Positions 17,569 through 27,144 of a stretch of DNA of 64,000 bases are shown one piece after another; positions within the stretch are counted from its first letter, which is position 1, and every line of letters begins with the position of its first letter. The DNA comes from Roseburia sp. 1XD42-34 (lineage in GTDB: Bacteria; Bacillota; Bacilli; Bacillales; Amphibacillaceae): contig NZ_QWLJ01000005.1 in the NCBI RefSeq assembly GCF_009917385.1, positions 1 through 64,000 of the forward strand, written 5' to 3'. The notes under the pieces were generated by a model that saw only the letters and a list, made by a program, of their open reading frames with translations, had not been told where the DNA came from and searched no databases. The position numbers were made by a program, and so were the translations under genes.

Positions 17569-17771
17569 TTGTTTAATAAAGAAAAATTTGATTTTGTTCA
17601 GTTATGTATATCATATATCGCCATCTCTTAAAAACGACAATATTAACTATAGCATTATTCGATTGGGAATGCAATACAAAAAGACAAAATTAAAATTTTC
17701 TATTTTTTATTAAAGTAACCAAATCCTCCTCTGCCTCATCCCAATTAGAGACAAGGCAGAAAAAGTAAGGG

Positions 17772-19397
17772 TTAATCTCCTAATACATCCTCAGCAATAT
17801 TCACAGCATGATCCCCGATCCGTTCTAAATTACTAATAATATCAACAAACACAATCCCCCCAGAACCACTGCAAACTCCTTCATTCATACGGATAATATG
17901 TCGTTTACGGAAGTTCCGCTCCATCTTATCGATTTGGTCTTCTTTTTGAATAACAGCAAGTGCTTCCTCTCGATTCATATCTTCTAGAGCTTCTACTGCT
18001 TGTTGGACAGTGGAAATGGTTAATTCAAACATTTCATTCAAATCTTCTTTTGCCTTATCTGTTAAATGCACTTTATTGGAAATTTTATAGTCGATAAGCT
18101 CAACAATATTTTCAAAATGATCCCCTATGCGTTCAATATCACGAACAGAGTCCAATAATGTAGAATGCTTTGCGCTTTCTAATTCAGAAAGTGATTCCGT
18201 TGACAAACTTATTAAATAATTCGTAATTTTCCGATCTAAATTATTTAAAGCTCCTTCAATTTGCATCGCCATTTCAGAATGCTTCATTAAATGTGTATTT
18301 AAATACTTATTTGTTTCTTCTAAACCTTTATAGGCATACTCCCCCATGCGAACAAGTTCCGATTTTGCTTGGTCTAACGCCAATGTCGGAGATTGCTGTA
18401 TAAAGATAGGATCCAAATGTTTTGGCTTGTATTCAATAATCGAATCTTCACCAGGAATCATTTTTGTTACCAACCAAGCCAATGCCCCAATAAATGGAAA
18501 TTGGATAATTGTATTGGTAATATTAAAGCTTCCATGAGCAAACGCTAACGTCATTTCTGGACTAAGCGAAAACTGGTCCTGTAAGAAAGCGACAAATATC
18601 GTAAATAAATCAAGAATAATGATAAAAATGGTAGCTCCCACAAGGTTAAAAATAACATGTGTAAATGCAGCACGTTTTGCCGCTACAGTTGCCCCAAGAG
18701 AAGCTAATACGGCTGTAATGGTTGTACCAATGTTATCTCCAAATAGAACAGGAATAGCTGCTTTTAACTCCATTGCACCTTCAGCAAATAGACCCTGTAA
18801 AATACCGATCGTTGCACTAGAACTTTGCACAATTAATGTAAAAACCGTACCGATGACAACTCCAAGAATTGGGGTGTCACTCATGCTAACCGTTAATTCT
18901 TGGAATGCTTCCAAACTTCGTAATGGCTTCATTCCGTTACTCATTAGCTCTAAACCAAAGAATAATGCACCAAATCCAAATACAGCTTGTCCAATCGCAT
19001 TTGCTTTTTTATTTTTAAAGAAAAACAACAGAAAACAACCGACTGCGATAATCGGTAATGCATATGCTCCAATATCAATTCCAATAATAAAAGCTGTAAT
19101 AGTTGTACCTATATTCGCTCCCATAATGACACCAATTGCCTGTCTTAATGTCATAAAACCAGCATTGACAAGTCCTACAGTTAAAACCGTTGTACCCGAA
19201 CTACTTTGAATTAAAATGGTAACAATGACTCCAGCGAGTACACCCATAAACGGATTGCTTGTAAATCTATCTAAAATATCTCGTAAACGATCGCCGGCTG
19301 ACTTTTGAAGGCCTTCTCCCATATATTTAATACCAAGAAGGAAAATACCTAGTCCACCGATGAATTCAAAAATCAGTTTCTGAATATCAATTTCCAA
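17772..19397 (-). CDS. Na+/phosphate cotransporter family protein
   Basis: Sodium-phosphate symporter of the NptA/PNaS type in the cytoplasmic membrane. The 541-residue protein has two inverted transport repeats, each with the QSSS signature (QSSSGTTVLTVGLVNAG near 65; QSSSATIGILQGL near 190). A C-terminal PhoU-like helical region (about 340-541) contains two RIGDH motifs (DIERIGDHFENIVE, NLERIGDHAVNIAE). It starts with TTG behind an AGGGTAGG site, since no in-frame ATG lies nearby. PhoP-box-like repeats just upstream suggest control by phosphate starvation together with phoU. Confidence 0.9.
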   Translation of the reverse strand: MEIDIQKLIFEFIGGLGIFLLGIKYMGEGLQKSAGDRLRDILDRFTSNPFMGVLAGVIVTILIQSSSGTTVLTVGLVNAGFMTLRQAIGVIMGANIGTTITAFIIGIDIGAYALPIIAVGCFLLFFFKNKKANAIGQAVFGFGALFFGLELMSNGMKPLRSLEAFQELTVSMSDTPILGVVIGTVFTLIVQSSSATIGILQGLFAEGAMELKAAIPVLFGDNIGTTITAVLASLGATVAAKRAAFTHVIFNLVGATIFIIILDLFTIFVAFLQDQFSLSPEMTLAFAHGSFNITNTIIQFPFIGALAWLVTKMIPGEDSIIEYKPKHLDPIFIQQSPTLALDQAKSELVRMGEYAYKGLEETNKYLNTHLMKHSEMAMQIEGALNNLDRKITNYLISLSTESLSELESAKHSTLLDSVRDIERIGDHFENIVELIDYKISNKVHLTDKAKEDLNEMFELTISTVQQAVEALEDMNREEALAVIQKEDQIDKMERNFRKRHIIRMNEGVCSGSGGIVFVDIISNLERIGDHAVNIAEDVLGD

Positions 19398-19435
19398 AAT
19401 TCATACCTACCCTTCATCATGTTGAATCTTGTCGC

Positions 19436-19484
19436 ACCATACCAATATTAAATATATATAAACTTTTTGTAAAGTAGTTATAAA
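19436..19484 (-). promoter_or_regulatory. PhoP-box array and promoter of the Na/Pi cotransporter
   Basis: On the coding strand four hexamers at exact 11 bp period: TTTATA (19484-19479), TTTACA (19473-19468), TTTATA (19462-19457), TTAATA (19451-19446). They are followed 4 bases later by a -10-like TATGGT (19441-19436). The layout matches B. subtilis PhoP-activated promoters, where direct repeats with 5 bp spacers abut the -10. Binding is an inference. Confidence 0.6.
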
Positions 19485-19499
19485 TATTTTTAACACTAA

Positions 19500-19850
19500 A
19501 TTTACAATTGGGCTTTTTATTCTTTTTATTTACGTTAGAATATGACCATACTCCAAAAAACTTCGCTTATGAAAAACAATAAAAAAGAATCAGGTGTCTT
19601 ATTTAACACACCATCCATTTTCCAAGTCTAGCTGGTTATAAATTTCAAGTATATGACTAATGAGGGTTACACTTTAACAGGAAGTCTGACTTTAAATACA
19701 AAAGAAAGGCTGTCATCAACACCATTATAATATTTTGCGTTGTTAAGCAAGCTGCTATACCTCTTGTTTCCATTACGACTAAACATAACCTCTATTTAAA
19801 AAGCAACTATTGCATCGTTATTCGTTATTAAAGCAAACGGATTTTAAACG
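19500..19850. other. Intergenic stretch without a recognised feature
   Basis: AT-rich sequence upstream of the cotransporter promoter. No reading frame with a ribosome site, no RNA motif and no repeat that I recognise. Confidence 0.5.
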
Positions 19851-19852
19851 CA

Positions 19853-19882
19853 AAAAAAGAGCACCCACTGGTGTTCTTTTTT
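19853..19882 (-). terminator. Terminator after R2 copy and the short NfeD gene
   Basis: AAAAAAGAACACC / GGTGCTCTTTTTT stem (one G-T pair), 4-base loop, T run on the minus strand. It lies directly 3' of an R2 copy that itself follows the NfeD-like gene. Confidence 0.8.
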
Positions 19883-19883
19883 A

Positions 19884-20083
19884 TAAGATAAGAAAATATA
19901 AAATGAGGTACTTGGGGATAACGAGATAACCGACTAGCCATGTCCAGCGCATGATCCCAGCAACGATGCGACTTTAGAAATGCACCCTATGTTAAGGTAT
20001 CATCGGTTCTTCGCCTCACCCTGATTTGTTTATCTCCGTTGATTCGTTCCATTCGCTACGTTGCTGAACGGGTGTTTGTGCCT
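19884..20083 (-). repeat. Dispersed repeat R2, short type, reverse orientation
   Basis: The only R2 copy on the minus strand. It begins 10 bases after the NfeD-like stop and ends at a terminator, so it would be the 3' untranslated region of that mRNA. The long-range helix arms are CAGCAACG (20066-20059) and CGTTGCTG (19965-19958). Confidence 0.78.
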
Positions 20084-20092
20084 TATTCCGTG

Positions 20093-20722
20093 TTACTCCA
20101 TTTTTTCTACTAAGATTCGAGTGCCATCTACTTGAACGACTCTAACCTTTGTGTCTTTTTCAATCCATTGCCCGTTTGATATGGCACTGTAATCTTTTCG
20201 ATGAATCCGAATAGTACCAACTGGTCTTAGGTCCGTTAATGTAATCCCTTCTTCACCAATCAGCTTCTCATAGGTTTCATTCATGGAATTATAACCAGCC
20301 TCCTTCGTTAGCTGATCTTTTAGTGTGATTTTATTCCACATTTCTCTGCGCTTAAATACTTTTAAAAATAATAGCGAAGCTCCACCCCCTAAGAGTACCC
20401 CTAACACAGCATATAATCCAGATGTTAAACTTGGAGCAGGAAGTGCCACAGCAGTTAGCATACTTGCTAAACCGATCGTCGCCAGCGTTCCATCATTTAT
20501 TAATTTGCCATCAATGATAATAAGTAATAATCCAACAAAATAAATAATAAGCATAATAATAATCGAGCTTGTTTCAACATATGCTCCAAAATATACGGTA
20601 ATAAACCCGATTCCTAATAATCCAAAAACACCCCGCATATTAACTAGAATTTCACCGATGAGGAATAAAGTAGCGAATCCAGTAATTAATATCCCTATCC
20701 ATTCCATCTCAAAAACAGTCAA
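20093..20722 (-). CDS. NfeD-like membrane protein, short form without protease domain
   Basis: A 209-residue protein with four or five membrane helices (about 8-125) and a C-terminal OB-fold domain (about 145-209). GEEGITLTDLRPVGTIRI is the NfeD hallmark. It lacks the ClpP-like serine protease domain present in the long NfeD at 47931-49277. NfeD proteins work with flotillin/stomatin partners in membrane microdomains, but no flotillin gene is next to this one. It starts with TTG behind GAGGGGG. Confidence 0.82.
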   Translation of the reverse strand: MTVFEMEWIGILITGFATLFLIGEILVNMRGVFGLLGIGFITVYFGAYVETSSIIIMLIIYFVGLLLIIIDGKLINDGTLATIGLASMLTAVALPAPSLTSGLYAVLGVLLGGGASLLFLKVFKRREMWNKITLKDQLTKEAGYNSMNETYEKLIGEEGITLTDLRPVGTIRIHRKDYSAISNGQWIEKDTKVRVVQVDGTRILVEKME

Positions 20723-20802
20723 AATGGTGACCCCCTCTCCATACTACTTATATTTTATACGTTTTTGGGTAACGAATGGTTTCATAACAAGGAGTTAATT
20801 TT

Positions 20803-21129
20803 ATGGATTTTATCAAAAAAATGATTTCCTTAATCGCTTGTTTTATGGCTATTTATATTATTTATCAGGATATCACGCAAGAAAATATCCATTCCCAAAA
20901 AGAAGGTGAGGCTGTTCGTGATGCCCCCTCTTCTACTATTTATCATGTTATCCCTATCAAAGTACAGGCAGATGACACCGTTCTTTCTATTGTTGAGCGG
21001 ATAAACCCTCAATTACATCAAGATTTAGATGTAAGTCAGATTTTAAGCGATTTCCAATTGAGTAACCCTAACTCAGATCCTTTTTCCCTATCACCGGGTG
21101 AAATATACTATTTTCCTAAATATTATTAG
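20803..21129 (+). CDS. YqfZ-like membrane-anchored LysM-type protein
   Basis: A 108-residue protein with an N-terminal membrane anchor (residues 5-23). Its C-terminal domain (about 46-108) with ADDTVLSIVERINPQ and LSPGEIYYFPKY resembles a LysM fold, which binds peptidoglycan. B. subtilis YqfZ lies in the same neighbourhood (between yqfX and sodA) and is similarly built. AAGGAG precedes the ATG. It is divergent from the NfeD-like gene, 80 bases away. Confidence 0.65.
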   Translation: MDFIKKMISLIACFMAIYIIYQDITQENIHSQKEGEAVRDAPSSTIYHVIPIKVQADDTVLSIVERINPQLHQDLDVSQILSDFQLSNPNSDPFSLSPGEIYYFPKYY

Positions 21130-21256
21130 ACAAACAAATGTAGATAAGTCCATTTATTCCTTTAATTCGCCAACGTGTGTCAAAACTATACATTTTACCT
21201 TTTATTATTCTTAAGGGAGGATATTTTACAACATTCTCATCATTGAACAAAAAAAC

Positions 21257-21279
21257 AGGAAGGAGCAAGCGCCCTTCCT
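21257..21279 (-). terminator. yqfX terminator
   Basis: AGGAAGG / CCTTCCT stem followed by GTTTTTTTG on the minus strand, starting at the yqfX stop. Confidence 0.85.
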
Positions 21280-21651
21280 TTAAACAAATGGTAAAATAAA
21301 CAATGTGATTAGAATAGAGACTGCTCCTGCTGCTATTGCAATATTCCCTAATGCATCTGCACCTCTACTCCTAGACATAAATCCAAGAACAATACCTGCA
21401 GTACCAAAAACGATTGGCCAGATAAAAAACGAAATAATGGATAACGCAATACCAACCCATCCAAAGGTTGTACTTCCATCTATATCTTCATTTACTTCTG
21501 AGCCTACATCATCTGCAGTTATTTCAGTAGCAAATTCTTCATCCCTTGAGCTGTCTGGTTCAACACCAACGAAATCTTGGTTTTTTCTTTCTTCACCATA
21601 ATTCGGTGGTTCTTCAACATCCTTCATTCCTCTATTCGGATATTGATCCAT
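21280..21651 (-). CDS. yqfX: YqfX-like protein, DUF4190 membrane domain
   Basis: A 123-residue protein with an acidic, soluble N-terminal half and two C-terminal membrane helices. GWVGIALSIISFFIWP and GIVLGFMSRSRGADALGNIAI are characteristic of DUF4190-type proteins. Function unknown. AAGGAGGT precedes the ATG. Position matches B. subtilis yqfX. Confidence 0.72.
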   Translation of the reverse strand: MDQYPNRGMKDVEEPPNYGEERKNQDFVGVEPDSSRDEEFATEITADDVGSEVNEDIDGSTTFGWVGIALSIISFFIWPIVFGTAGIVLGFMSRSRGADALGNIAIAAGAVSILITLFILPFV

Positions 21652-21827
21652 TGTATGAGACCTCCTTTTTCATTTGAGGTACACACTTAGCTTATGTTTT
21701 TTTATCAATTTTACAGATGTTATTAATTGGAAAAGGCTTGTATATACTGAAAATTAACAAGGACAAGTTGAGTTTACTCCCCGTAAAACATATAGTAAGG
21801 TAGAACGTTTTAAAGGGAGTTAAAGGG

Positions 21828-22112
21828 ATGGCAAATTTCATTAAAGATATCATTCAAAAGAAATTAAAACAGTTGTCCGTTCAGGAAATAATTTACTATG
21901 GAAAACAATATGGATTTTCTTTAACGGCTCAAGAGGCAGAACAGATAACCAATTACTTAAAACAGCATAATGTAGATCCATTTCATGCAGAAGGAAGGAA
22001 AAAAATGCTGCAAGAACTAGCGCACATCACAGATCCAGCAACAGCAAAAAAGGCACAAAAATTATTTAATGACCTTATTCATTCTTATGGACTGGGCCAT
22101 TTATTTCGTTAA
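21828..22112 (+). CDS. yqfT: YqfT-like protein (DUF2624)
   Basis: A 94-residue, mostly helical soluble protein of the DUF2624 family, found next to nfo in Bacillaceae. The core is KQLSVQEIIYYGKQYGFSLT followed by a TNYLKQHNVDPF segment. Function unknown. AAGGGAGTTAAAGGG precedes the ATG. Confidence 0.72.
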   Translation: MANFIKDIIQKKLKQLSVQEIIYYGKQYGFSLTAQEAEQITNYLKQHNVDPFHAEGRKKMLQELAHITDPATAKKAQKLFNDLIHSYGLGHLFR

Positions 22113-22169
22113 CGATGTAGGCATAGCAGAAATTTAATTAGTGGTTTTGCTTATTCCTTCACGAATAGT

Positions 22170-22345
22170 AAATACCACAAGCATATGACCCAAAGGACCC
22201 TTGAAAGGGCGTTGAACATTTGTCTTGCAGTGTATCCACTACTTACACTTAGGAATATCACATCCTAATAATACCCGTTCCATGCAGATAAAGTGATTCT
22301 TCCATGAGGTTTCATTCATCTCAGACTTGGTGTAGACAGATTATT
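22170..22345 (+). repeat. Dispersed repeat R1, degenerate copy G
   Basis: Weak R1 copy: GCATATGACCCAAAGGACCC in its first part, then a second R1-like start ATAAAGTGATTCTTCCATGAGG at 22287. It looks like two truncated copies joined. R2 follows 45 bases later. Confidence 0.45.
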
Positions 22346-22389
22346 CTAATCCTGAATTAGGGTCATGCATACACGTGATAAAAAAGTAG

Positions 22390-22630
22390 AACAAAGGCGC
22401 AAGCGCCCGTTTAACAACGTAGCAACTGGAACGAATAAACGGAAATAAAGGAATCATGCCACTAAAACACGGGTAAGCCGACGTCTGGGCGGCAAGCCCG
22501 TTTTTAGTCGGCCTTCCTCTTAGGGACGAACAGATGATGGCTTATCTTAGGGCGCATTTAACCCGTGTCGTTGCTGGGCTCATACGCTGGACGTGGCTAT
22601 TCGATTATTTCGTTATCCACAAGCACTAAT
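22390..22630 (+). repeat. Dispersed repeat R2, long type
   Basis: Starts GAACAAAGGCGCAAGCGCCCG, contains the internal module GTAAGCCGACG to CGGCCTTCCTCTTAG, and ends in CGTTGCTGGGC, GGACGTGGCTATTCG and GTTATCCACAAGC. The nfo terminator follows within 8 bases. Confidence 0.8.
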
Positions 22631-22637
22631 TTCCATG

Positions 22638-22681
22638 AAAAACCCCTTTATCTCATAACTTTTCGTGAATAAAGGGGTTTT
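22638..22681 (-). terminator. nfo terminator
   Basis: AAAACCCCTTTAT / ATAAAGGGGTTTT 13 bp stem, T-rich on both sides, 12 bases after the nfo stop. Confidence 0.9.
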
Positions 22682-22693
22682 CGTTCACAATTT

Positions 22694-23587
22694 TTATTGC
22701 GCCATAATTTTTTCTATTAGTTCGTTATCGAATTTCCCAGTTTTGATCATTTCGATTTCATATCGGTATGGAGGCTTTTTATTTTTCTTGTCTTCTCCTA
22801 CATAAGGTGTCTCCAAAATTTTCGGTAACTCCGTTAATTGCGGATGGTTAATGACATATAATAAAGCATCGAAACCGATATGACCAAAGCCGATATTCTC
22901 ATGTCGGTCCTTATGTGCTCCTATCTCATTTTTACTATCGTTGACATGAATTACTTTTATTCGGTCTACGCCGATAATTTTGTCAAATTCATTTAGGACC
23001 CCATCAAAATCATTCACAATATCATATCCGGCATCATGTACATGACATGTATCGAAGCAAACAGATAGTTTTTCATTATGGGTTACCCCATCTATAATTT
23101 TAGCTAATTCGTCAAAATTTCTACCTATTTCAGAACCCTTTCCAGCCATCGTTTCTAGGGCAATTTCAACATCCTTATTCTTTTCTAAAACTTCATTTAA
23201 CCCTGTCACAATTTGTTTGATCCCTGTATCAACTCCTGCACCGACATGAGCACCTGGATGTAGAACAATTTGCCTTGCTCCAATAGCGTCCGTTCGTTCG
23301 ATTTCACTTCTTAAAAAATCGACTCCTAATTGAAATGTTTGTGGTTTCGTAGAGTTCCCAATATTAATAATGTACGGCGCATGGACAACAATTTCCTCAA
23401 TACCATGCTCTTTCATATGCGCTTTACCTGCTTCAAGGTTCAACTCTTCAATGGGCTTCCGGCGCGTATTTTGCGGCGCGCCTGTATAAATCATAAACGT
23501 ATTCGCACCGTAAGATACCGCTTCTTCCGAGGAACCTTGTAACATTTTTTTACCGCTCATCGATACATGTGACCCGATTTTCAACAT
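22694..23587 (-). CDS. nfo: Endonuclease IV (AP endonuclease)
   Basis: Cleaves 5' of abasic sites in base excision repair; trinuclear zinc TIM barrel. The 297-residue protein carries the family signatures [26 protein letters not shown] and [22 protein letters not shown], which supply the zinc ligands. The start is ATG 23587 with GGAGAGG 8 bases upstream; a GTG three codons earlier overlaps the ribosome site. It follows cshB by 25 bases, so the two are an operon. Confidence 0.95.
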   Translation of the reverse strand: MLKIGSHVSMSGKKMLQGSSEEAVSYGANTFMIYTGAPQNTRRKPIEELNLEAGKAHMKEHGIEEIVVHAPYIINIGNSTKPQTFQLGVDFLRSEIERTDAIGARQIVLHPGAHVGAGVDTGIKQIVTGLNEVLEKNKDVEIALETMAGKGSEIGRNFDELAKIIDGVTHNEKLSVCFDTCHVHDAGYDIVNDFDGVLNEFDKIIGVDRIKVIHVNDSKNEIGAHKDRHENIGFGHIGFDALLYVINHPQLTELPKILETPYVGEDKKNKKPPYRYEIEMIKTGKFDNELIEKIMAQ

Positions 23588-23612
23588 TACGTTCACCTCT
23601 CCTAAATACGTA

Positions 23613-24923
23613 CTACCTCTTTTTATATTTGCTTTTGGATAATCGCTTTTTAATCGCTTCTTTTTCCTGTTGCAATTTTTTCTTATATCCTGGTTTTACT
23701 TTTTTGGCTTTTTTTACTCGTTTCCATGCTTCCTTATCCATATCAGTCCCCTGTTTTGAGCGGAGCGAACGTTGATTCCACGGTTTTGCCGTATGCCATT
23801 CTCCATCACGAACATCCACATACGTAAAAACTAAACCTTTTTCTTCCAACTTTTTAATGAGTGGTAAGTCCTCCGACTGATAAATGCTAATCGCCGTGCC
23901 TTCCATACCTGCTCGTGCTGTTCTGCCAACACGGTGGATATAAAAGTCTTCTTCTTTAGGCAACTGCGCATTAATCACGTGGCTAACGCCTTTAATATCG
24001 ATGCCACGCGCTGCCAAGTCTGTTGCCACGATATATTGATAGCGTAAATTTTGAATCTCTTTCAATACACGCTTTCGCTCTCGAGGAGATAACCCACCAT
24101 GAATCAGACCTACCTCTATTCCCTTCCCCTGAAGAGAAGCAGCTAATTCATTTGCTTTCTCTTTTCCATTTGTAAAGATGATAGCCAAATAAGGCTGGAT
24201 CACCTTCGAAATCTCAGCGATGATCGTTGCTTCTTCTCTTTGCTTCAAGTGAATAAGGCGGTGCTCCATCGTTTCGGGAGAAATTTCATCAGCAATTTTT
24301 ATGTGTACCGGATGTTGCAAATATTTTTTAAAAAAGTGCTGTAAAGCTTGCGGGATGGTAGCTGAAAACACTAATATCTGCACATTAGGATGACACCGAA
24401 CTAATAGTTGATCCACTTCTTGGATAAATCCTAAATCAAGCATTAAATCTGCTTCATCTATGACGAAGGTATTGGCTGTATAAATAGATATTGCATTTTC
24501 CTTCACCATATCCAAAATTCTACCTGGTGTTCCGACAATGATTTTAGGAGGCTGCTTCAGCTTTTCCATCATTTTTTGTTTATCGGTACCACCAACCAAC
24601 AGCTTTGCAGTCCACTTCCCTTCTTTATCAGCATAGCGAACGATCTTTTTAACTTCATCATATAACTGTGTAGCTAGTTCCCTCGTTGGTGCTGTTATAA
24701 CTGCTTGAACTTGATTTTTATCCTCATCGATCCCATTAAGCAATGGCAATAAAAAAGCATGACTTTTCCCTGAGCCTGTCTTCGATTGTCCAATTACGCT
24801 CTTTCCATCTAAAACAGCTGGAATAACTTGCTTTTGGATTGATGTTGGTTCTTGAAATTCTAACTGTTTAATTACTTGCTCCATAACAGGAACAAAAGTA
24901 AATTCTTGAAATGTATGATTCAT
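23613..24923 (-). CDS. cshB: DEAD-box RNA helicase CshB
   Basis: ATP-dependent RNA helicase for RNA unwinding in the cold and in ribosome or mRNA turnover. The 436-residue protein has all core motifs in order: Q motif ([11 protein letters not shown]), [26 protein letters not shown], and HRVGRTAR. A short lysine-rich tail (about 400-436) would bind RNA. It starts at ATG 24923 with AAGGGG 7 bases upstream. YqfR/CshB occupies this place next to nfo in B. subtilis. Confidence 0.93.
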   Translation of the reverse strand: MNHTFQEFTFVPVMEQVIKQLEFQEPTSIQKQVIPAVLDGKSVIGQSKTGSGKSHAFLLPLLNGIDEDKNQVQAVITAPTRELATQLYDEVKKIVRYADKEGKWTAKLLVGGTDKQKMMEKLKQPPKIIVGTPGRILDMVKENAISIYTANTFVIDEADLMLDLGFIQEVDQLLVRCHPNVQILVFSATIPQALQHFFKKYLQHPVHIKIADEISPETMEHRLIHLKQREEATIIAEISKVIQPYLAIIFTNGKEKANELAASLQGKGIEVGLIHGGLSPRERKRVLKEIQNLRYQYIVATDLAARGIDIKGVSHVINAQLPKEEDFYIHRVGRTARAGMEGTAISIYQSEDLPLIKKLEEKGLVFTYVDVRDGEWHTAKPWNQRSLRSKQGTDMDKEAWKRVKKAKKVKPGYKKKLQQEKEAIKKRLSKSKYKKR

Positions 24924-24955
24924 GCATGTACCCCTTCCCATTTCAGAGTATTCAT

Positions 24956-26071
24956 TTACACATATTGAAATGGATCTGTATTCGTTGTTGAAACAATTAC
25001 TTCTACATTTGTATCGTTAAAGCAAGATACTAAATATTCCTGCACTGAAGTTTTCATCACTTTTTCAGCGTAGTGCCCAGCATCTATCACTGCCAAGCCC
25101 ATTTCTTGTGCGTCTTGGGCAAGATGGAACGTCATGTCCCCTGTTATAAACACATCGGCCCCTTGTCTATTAGCTTGATAAATATACTTTTCTCCGCTTC
25201 CTCCAAGCACCGCAACCGTTTTAACCTGCTTGTCCAACCTTCCAATAACACGTAGATGATCGAGCTTTAAAGAAGCTTTAACGTGCTCACAAAACGCCTT
25301 TAAATCGACAGTTTTTGCTAATTCGCCTATTCTTCCAAGACCATATACGTTTCCTTCATTTTTTAACGGAAACAAATCATACGCTGGCTCTTCATACGGG
25401 TGCGATTGCCGAATTGCCCTTAGTGCAGAAGGTAATTTACTTTGCTCAATAATTGACTCTAGTTTTACTTCTTCTACTCGTTCAAGCTGATCTACAGATC
25501 CAATGAAGGGGTCGGTTCCTTTTAGCGGCTTAAAGGTTCCTAGTCCATTTGTTTGAAATGTACAATGGCTGTAATTTCCGATATGCCCAGCTCCCGCTTC
25601 ACTCATCGCATTTCTTACTTCTTCTACATGTGTTTTTGGAACATAAACAACTAGCTTAATCAACGGTTCGCTTTCCTTCTCAACGAGAACATGAGTATTT
25701 GTTATACCTATAGCATCACATAATGCATCGTTTACCCCATTTCTCGTTATATCTAAATTAGTATGTGCAGCATATACCGTTATATCATTCGATAACAGTT
25801 TTTGTATAATACGGCCAGTAGGTGAATTTGTATTAATTTGCTGGACAGGTTTAAATAATAATGGATGATGAGCGATAATAACATCCACATTTTCAGCAAT
25901 TGCCTCATCTACAACAGACTCCAGCACATCTAGAGTAACCATTATTTTTTTTACGGGCTTGTTGTGACTCCCAACTTGCAAGCCGACTGGATCCCAGTTA
26001 TAAGCCAATTGTCTTGGCGCTAGTTGTTCCATATATTGAAAAACATCACCAGTAATGCATTCACTTTTCAT
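24956..26071 (-). CDS. yqfO: Nif3-like dinuclear metal-center protein (YqfO)
   Basis: A 371-residue member of the NIF3/YqfO family, a hexameric barrel with a dinuclear metal site. The N-terminal ligands lie in IIAHHPLLFKP and AAHTNLD, and the C-terminal ones in DVFITGDMTFH and DAGHYAEK. A CutA1/PII-like domain (about 130-235) is inserted in the middle, as in other bacillar members. The biochemical role is not settled. The start overlaps the end of trmK by 11 bases, so translation is coupled. Confidence 0.9.
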   Translation of the reverse strand: MKSECITGDVFQYMEQLAPRQLAYNWDPVGLQVGSHNKPVKKIMVTLDVLESVVDEAIAENVDVIIAHHPLLFKPVQQINTNSPTGRIIQKLLSNDITVYAAHTNLDITRNGVNDALCDAIGITNTHVLVEKESEPLIKLVVYVPKTHVEEVRNAMSEAGAGHIGNYSHCTFQTNGLGTFKPLKGTDPFIGSVDQLERVEEVKLESIIEQSKLPSALRAIRQSHPYEEPAYDLFPLKNEGNVYGLGRIGELAKTVDLKAFCEHVKASLKLDHLRVIGRLDKQVKTVAVLGGSGEKYIYQANRQGADVFITGDMTFHLAQDAQEMGLAVIDAGHYAEKVMKTSVQEYLVSCFNDTNVEVIVSTTNTDPFQYV

Positions 26072-26768
26072 CTTTGGTTACCTCCTTCATCCATTTCCAT
26101 TCTTGCATAAATTGTTCCTGTTTCGTTTGATCTACTTTGGTGGCTTGATTCATTTGTTCTAACACACGCTCCAGCTTATTTGCTTCCTGTGCCCACTTTT
26201 TGTAGAACGCTGGTGGCTTTTTACGCAATAATATAGGACCAAATAATAAGGCTTTCTCATCCATTATATGTTGTTTTTCAAAAATCCTTAAGCGCTTTGC
26301 GTTGATTATTTCATAGCAGTGTCCGTTCTCTTCTATTATATCTTCATCAGTAATGGTAAATCCATGAATACCTAACCATTTCCGAACGGCTCTTGCATCT
26401 ACATTCGGCTGCGCAATAATTTGGTCTGTGGTTGGTAGCTTGTCTTGTCCTCTATCAAGAATATCTCGAATTAATGTACCACCCATACCAGCAATGACCA
26501 CTTGCTGCACCTCATTTGTTTGTATTATTTCTAGCCCATTGCCAAGCCGAACTTCAACCTGCCCTTGAAGACTATACGCCTGAACTGTCTCCACTGCTCT
26601 TTGATATGGACCTTTATTTACTTCTCCTGCAATAGCAACTGCCATAGGATCTTTTTGACATACATAGCACGGTAAATATGCATGATCCGAGCCAATATCT
26701 GCAAATATTGCTCCTTTAGGCAGAAATGAAGCTACTTGCTCCAGTCGTTTCGAAATCTTAACGTTCAC
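26061..26768 (-). CDS. trmK: tRNA (adenine(22)-N1)-methyltransferase TrmK
   Basis: Makes m1A22 in tRNA using S-adenosylmethionine. The 235-residue protein has a Rossmann domain with DIGSDHAYLP (SAM loop), IAGEVNKGPY, VVIAGMGG and the QPN catalytic-pocket motif. A C-terminal helical coiled-coil arm starts near residue 170. It starts with GTG behind GGAGG. It is coupled to yqfO, as in B. subtilis yqfN-yqfO. Confidence 0.93.
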   Translation of the reverse strand: MNVKISKRLEQVASFLPKGAIFADIGSDHAYLPCYVCQKDPMAVAIAGEVNKGPYQRAVETVQAYSLQGQVEVRLGNGLEIIQTNEVQQVVIAGMGGTLIRDILDRGQDKLPTTDQIIAQPNVDARAVRKWLGIHGFTITDEDIIEENGHCYEIINAKRLRIFEKQHIMDEKALLFGPILLRKKPPAFYKKWAQEANKLERVLEQMNQATKVDQTKQEQFMQEWKWMKEVTKDEK

Positions 26769-26870
26769 GTTCTATCCTCCAATCACGAATTATTACGTAA
26801 AAAGGTATGAATTAATAAAAGATTCAAGGCTTTTTAGTGAAGACTAGCATCCGAGCACAATAATTAAAAC

Positions 26871-27035
26871 TCACCCGTGGCGTTCTTTCATTCCTACTGG
26901 GGATTAGTCCACAGGTGAGATTTAAAAACCCTAGAATACAAATAGGAAATTTAGATGCCATTATCCCAACTTAACTTCTATTTATCTACTTGGGATTCTG
27001 AAGCGAACCTTACGGCACCTTACATTCGGGATTAA
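26871..27035 (+). repeat. Dispersed repeat R1, copy D (diverged)
   Basis: Diverged R1 copy with TTCCTACTGGGGATTAGTCC in the hairpin part, then AATAGGAAATTTAGATGCCATTATCCC and CTTGGGATTCTGAAGCGAACCTTACGGCACCTTACATTCGGG. R2 follows about 110 bases later on the same strand. With R2 it accounts for most of the 714-base gap between trmK and cccA. Confidence 0.55.
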
Positions 27036-27144
27036 GATGCGTAGTGGACGTTTATTGTTGAACGCCCCATGGCTTGTAAGCCTTTAATAAGGAAAGTGGC
27101 TAGCACTTAACATTTATCTATTTACAAAACCTTCTTCGCTTAAA

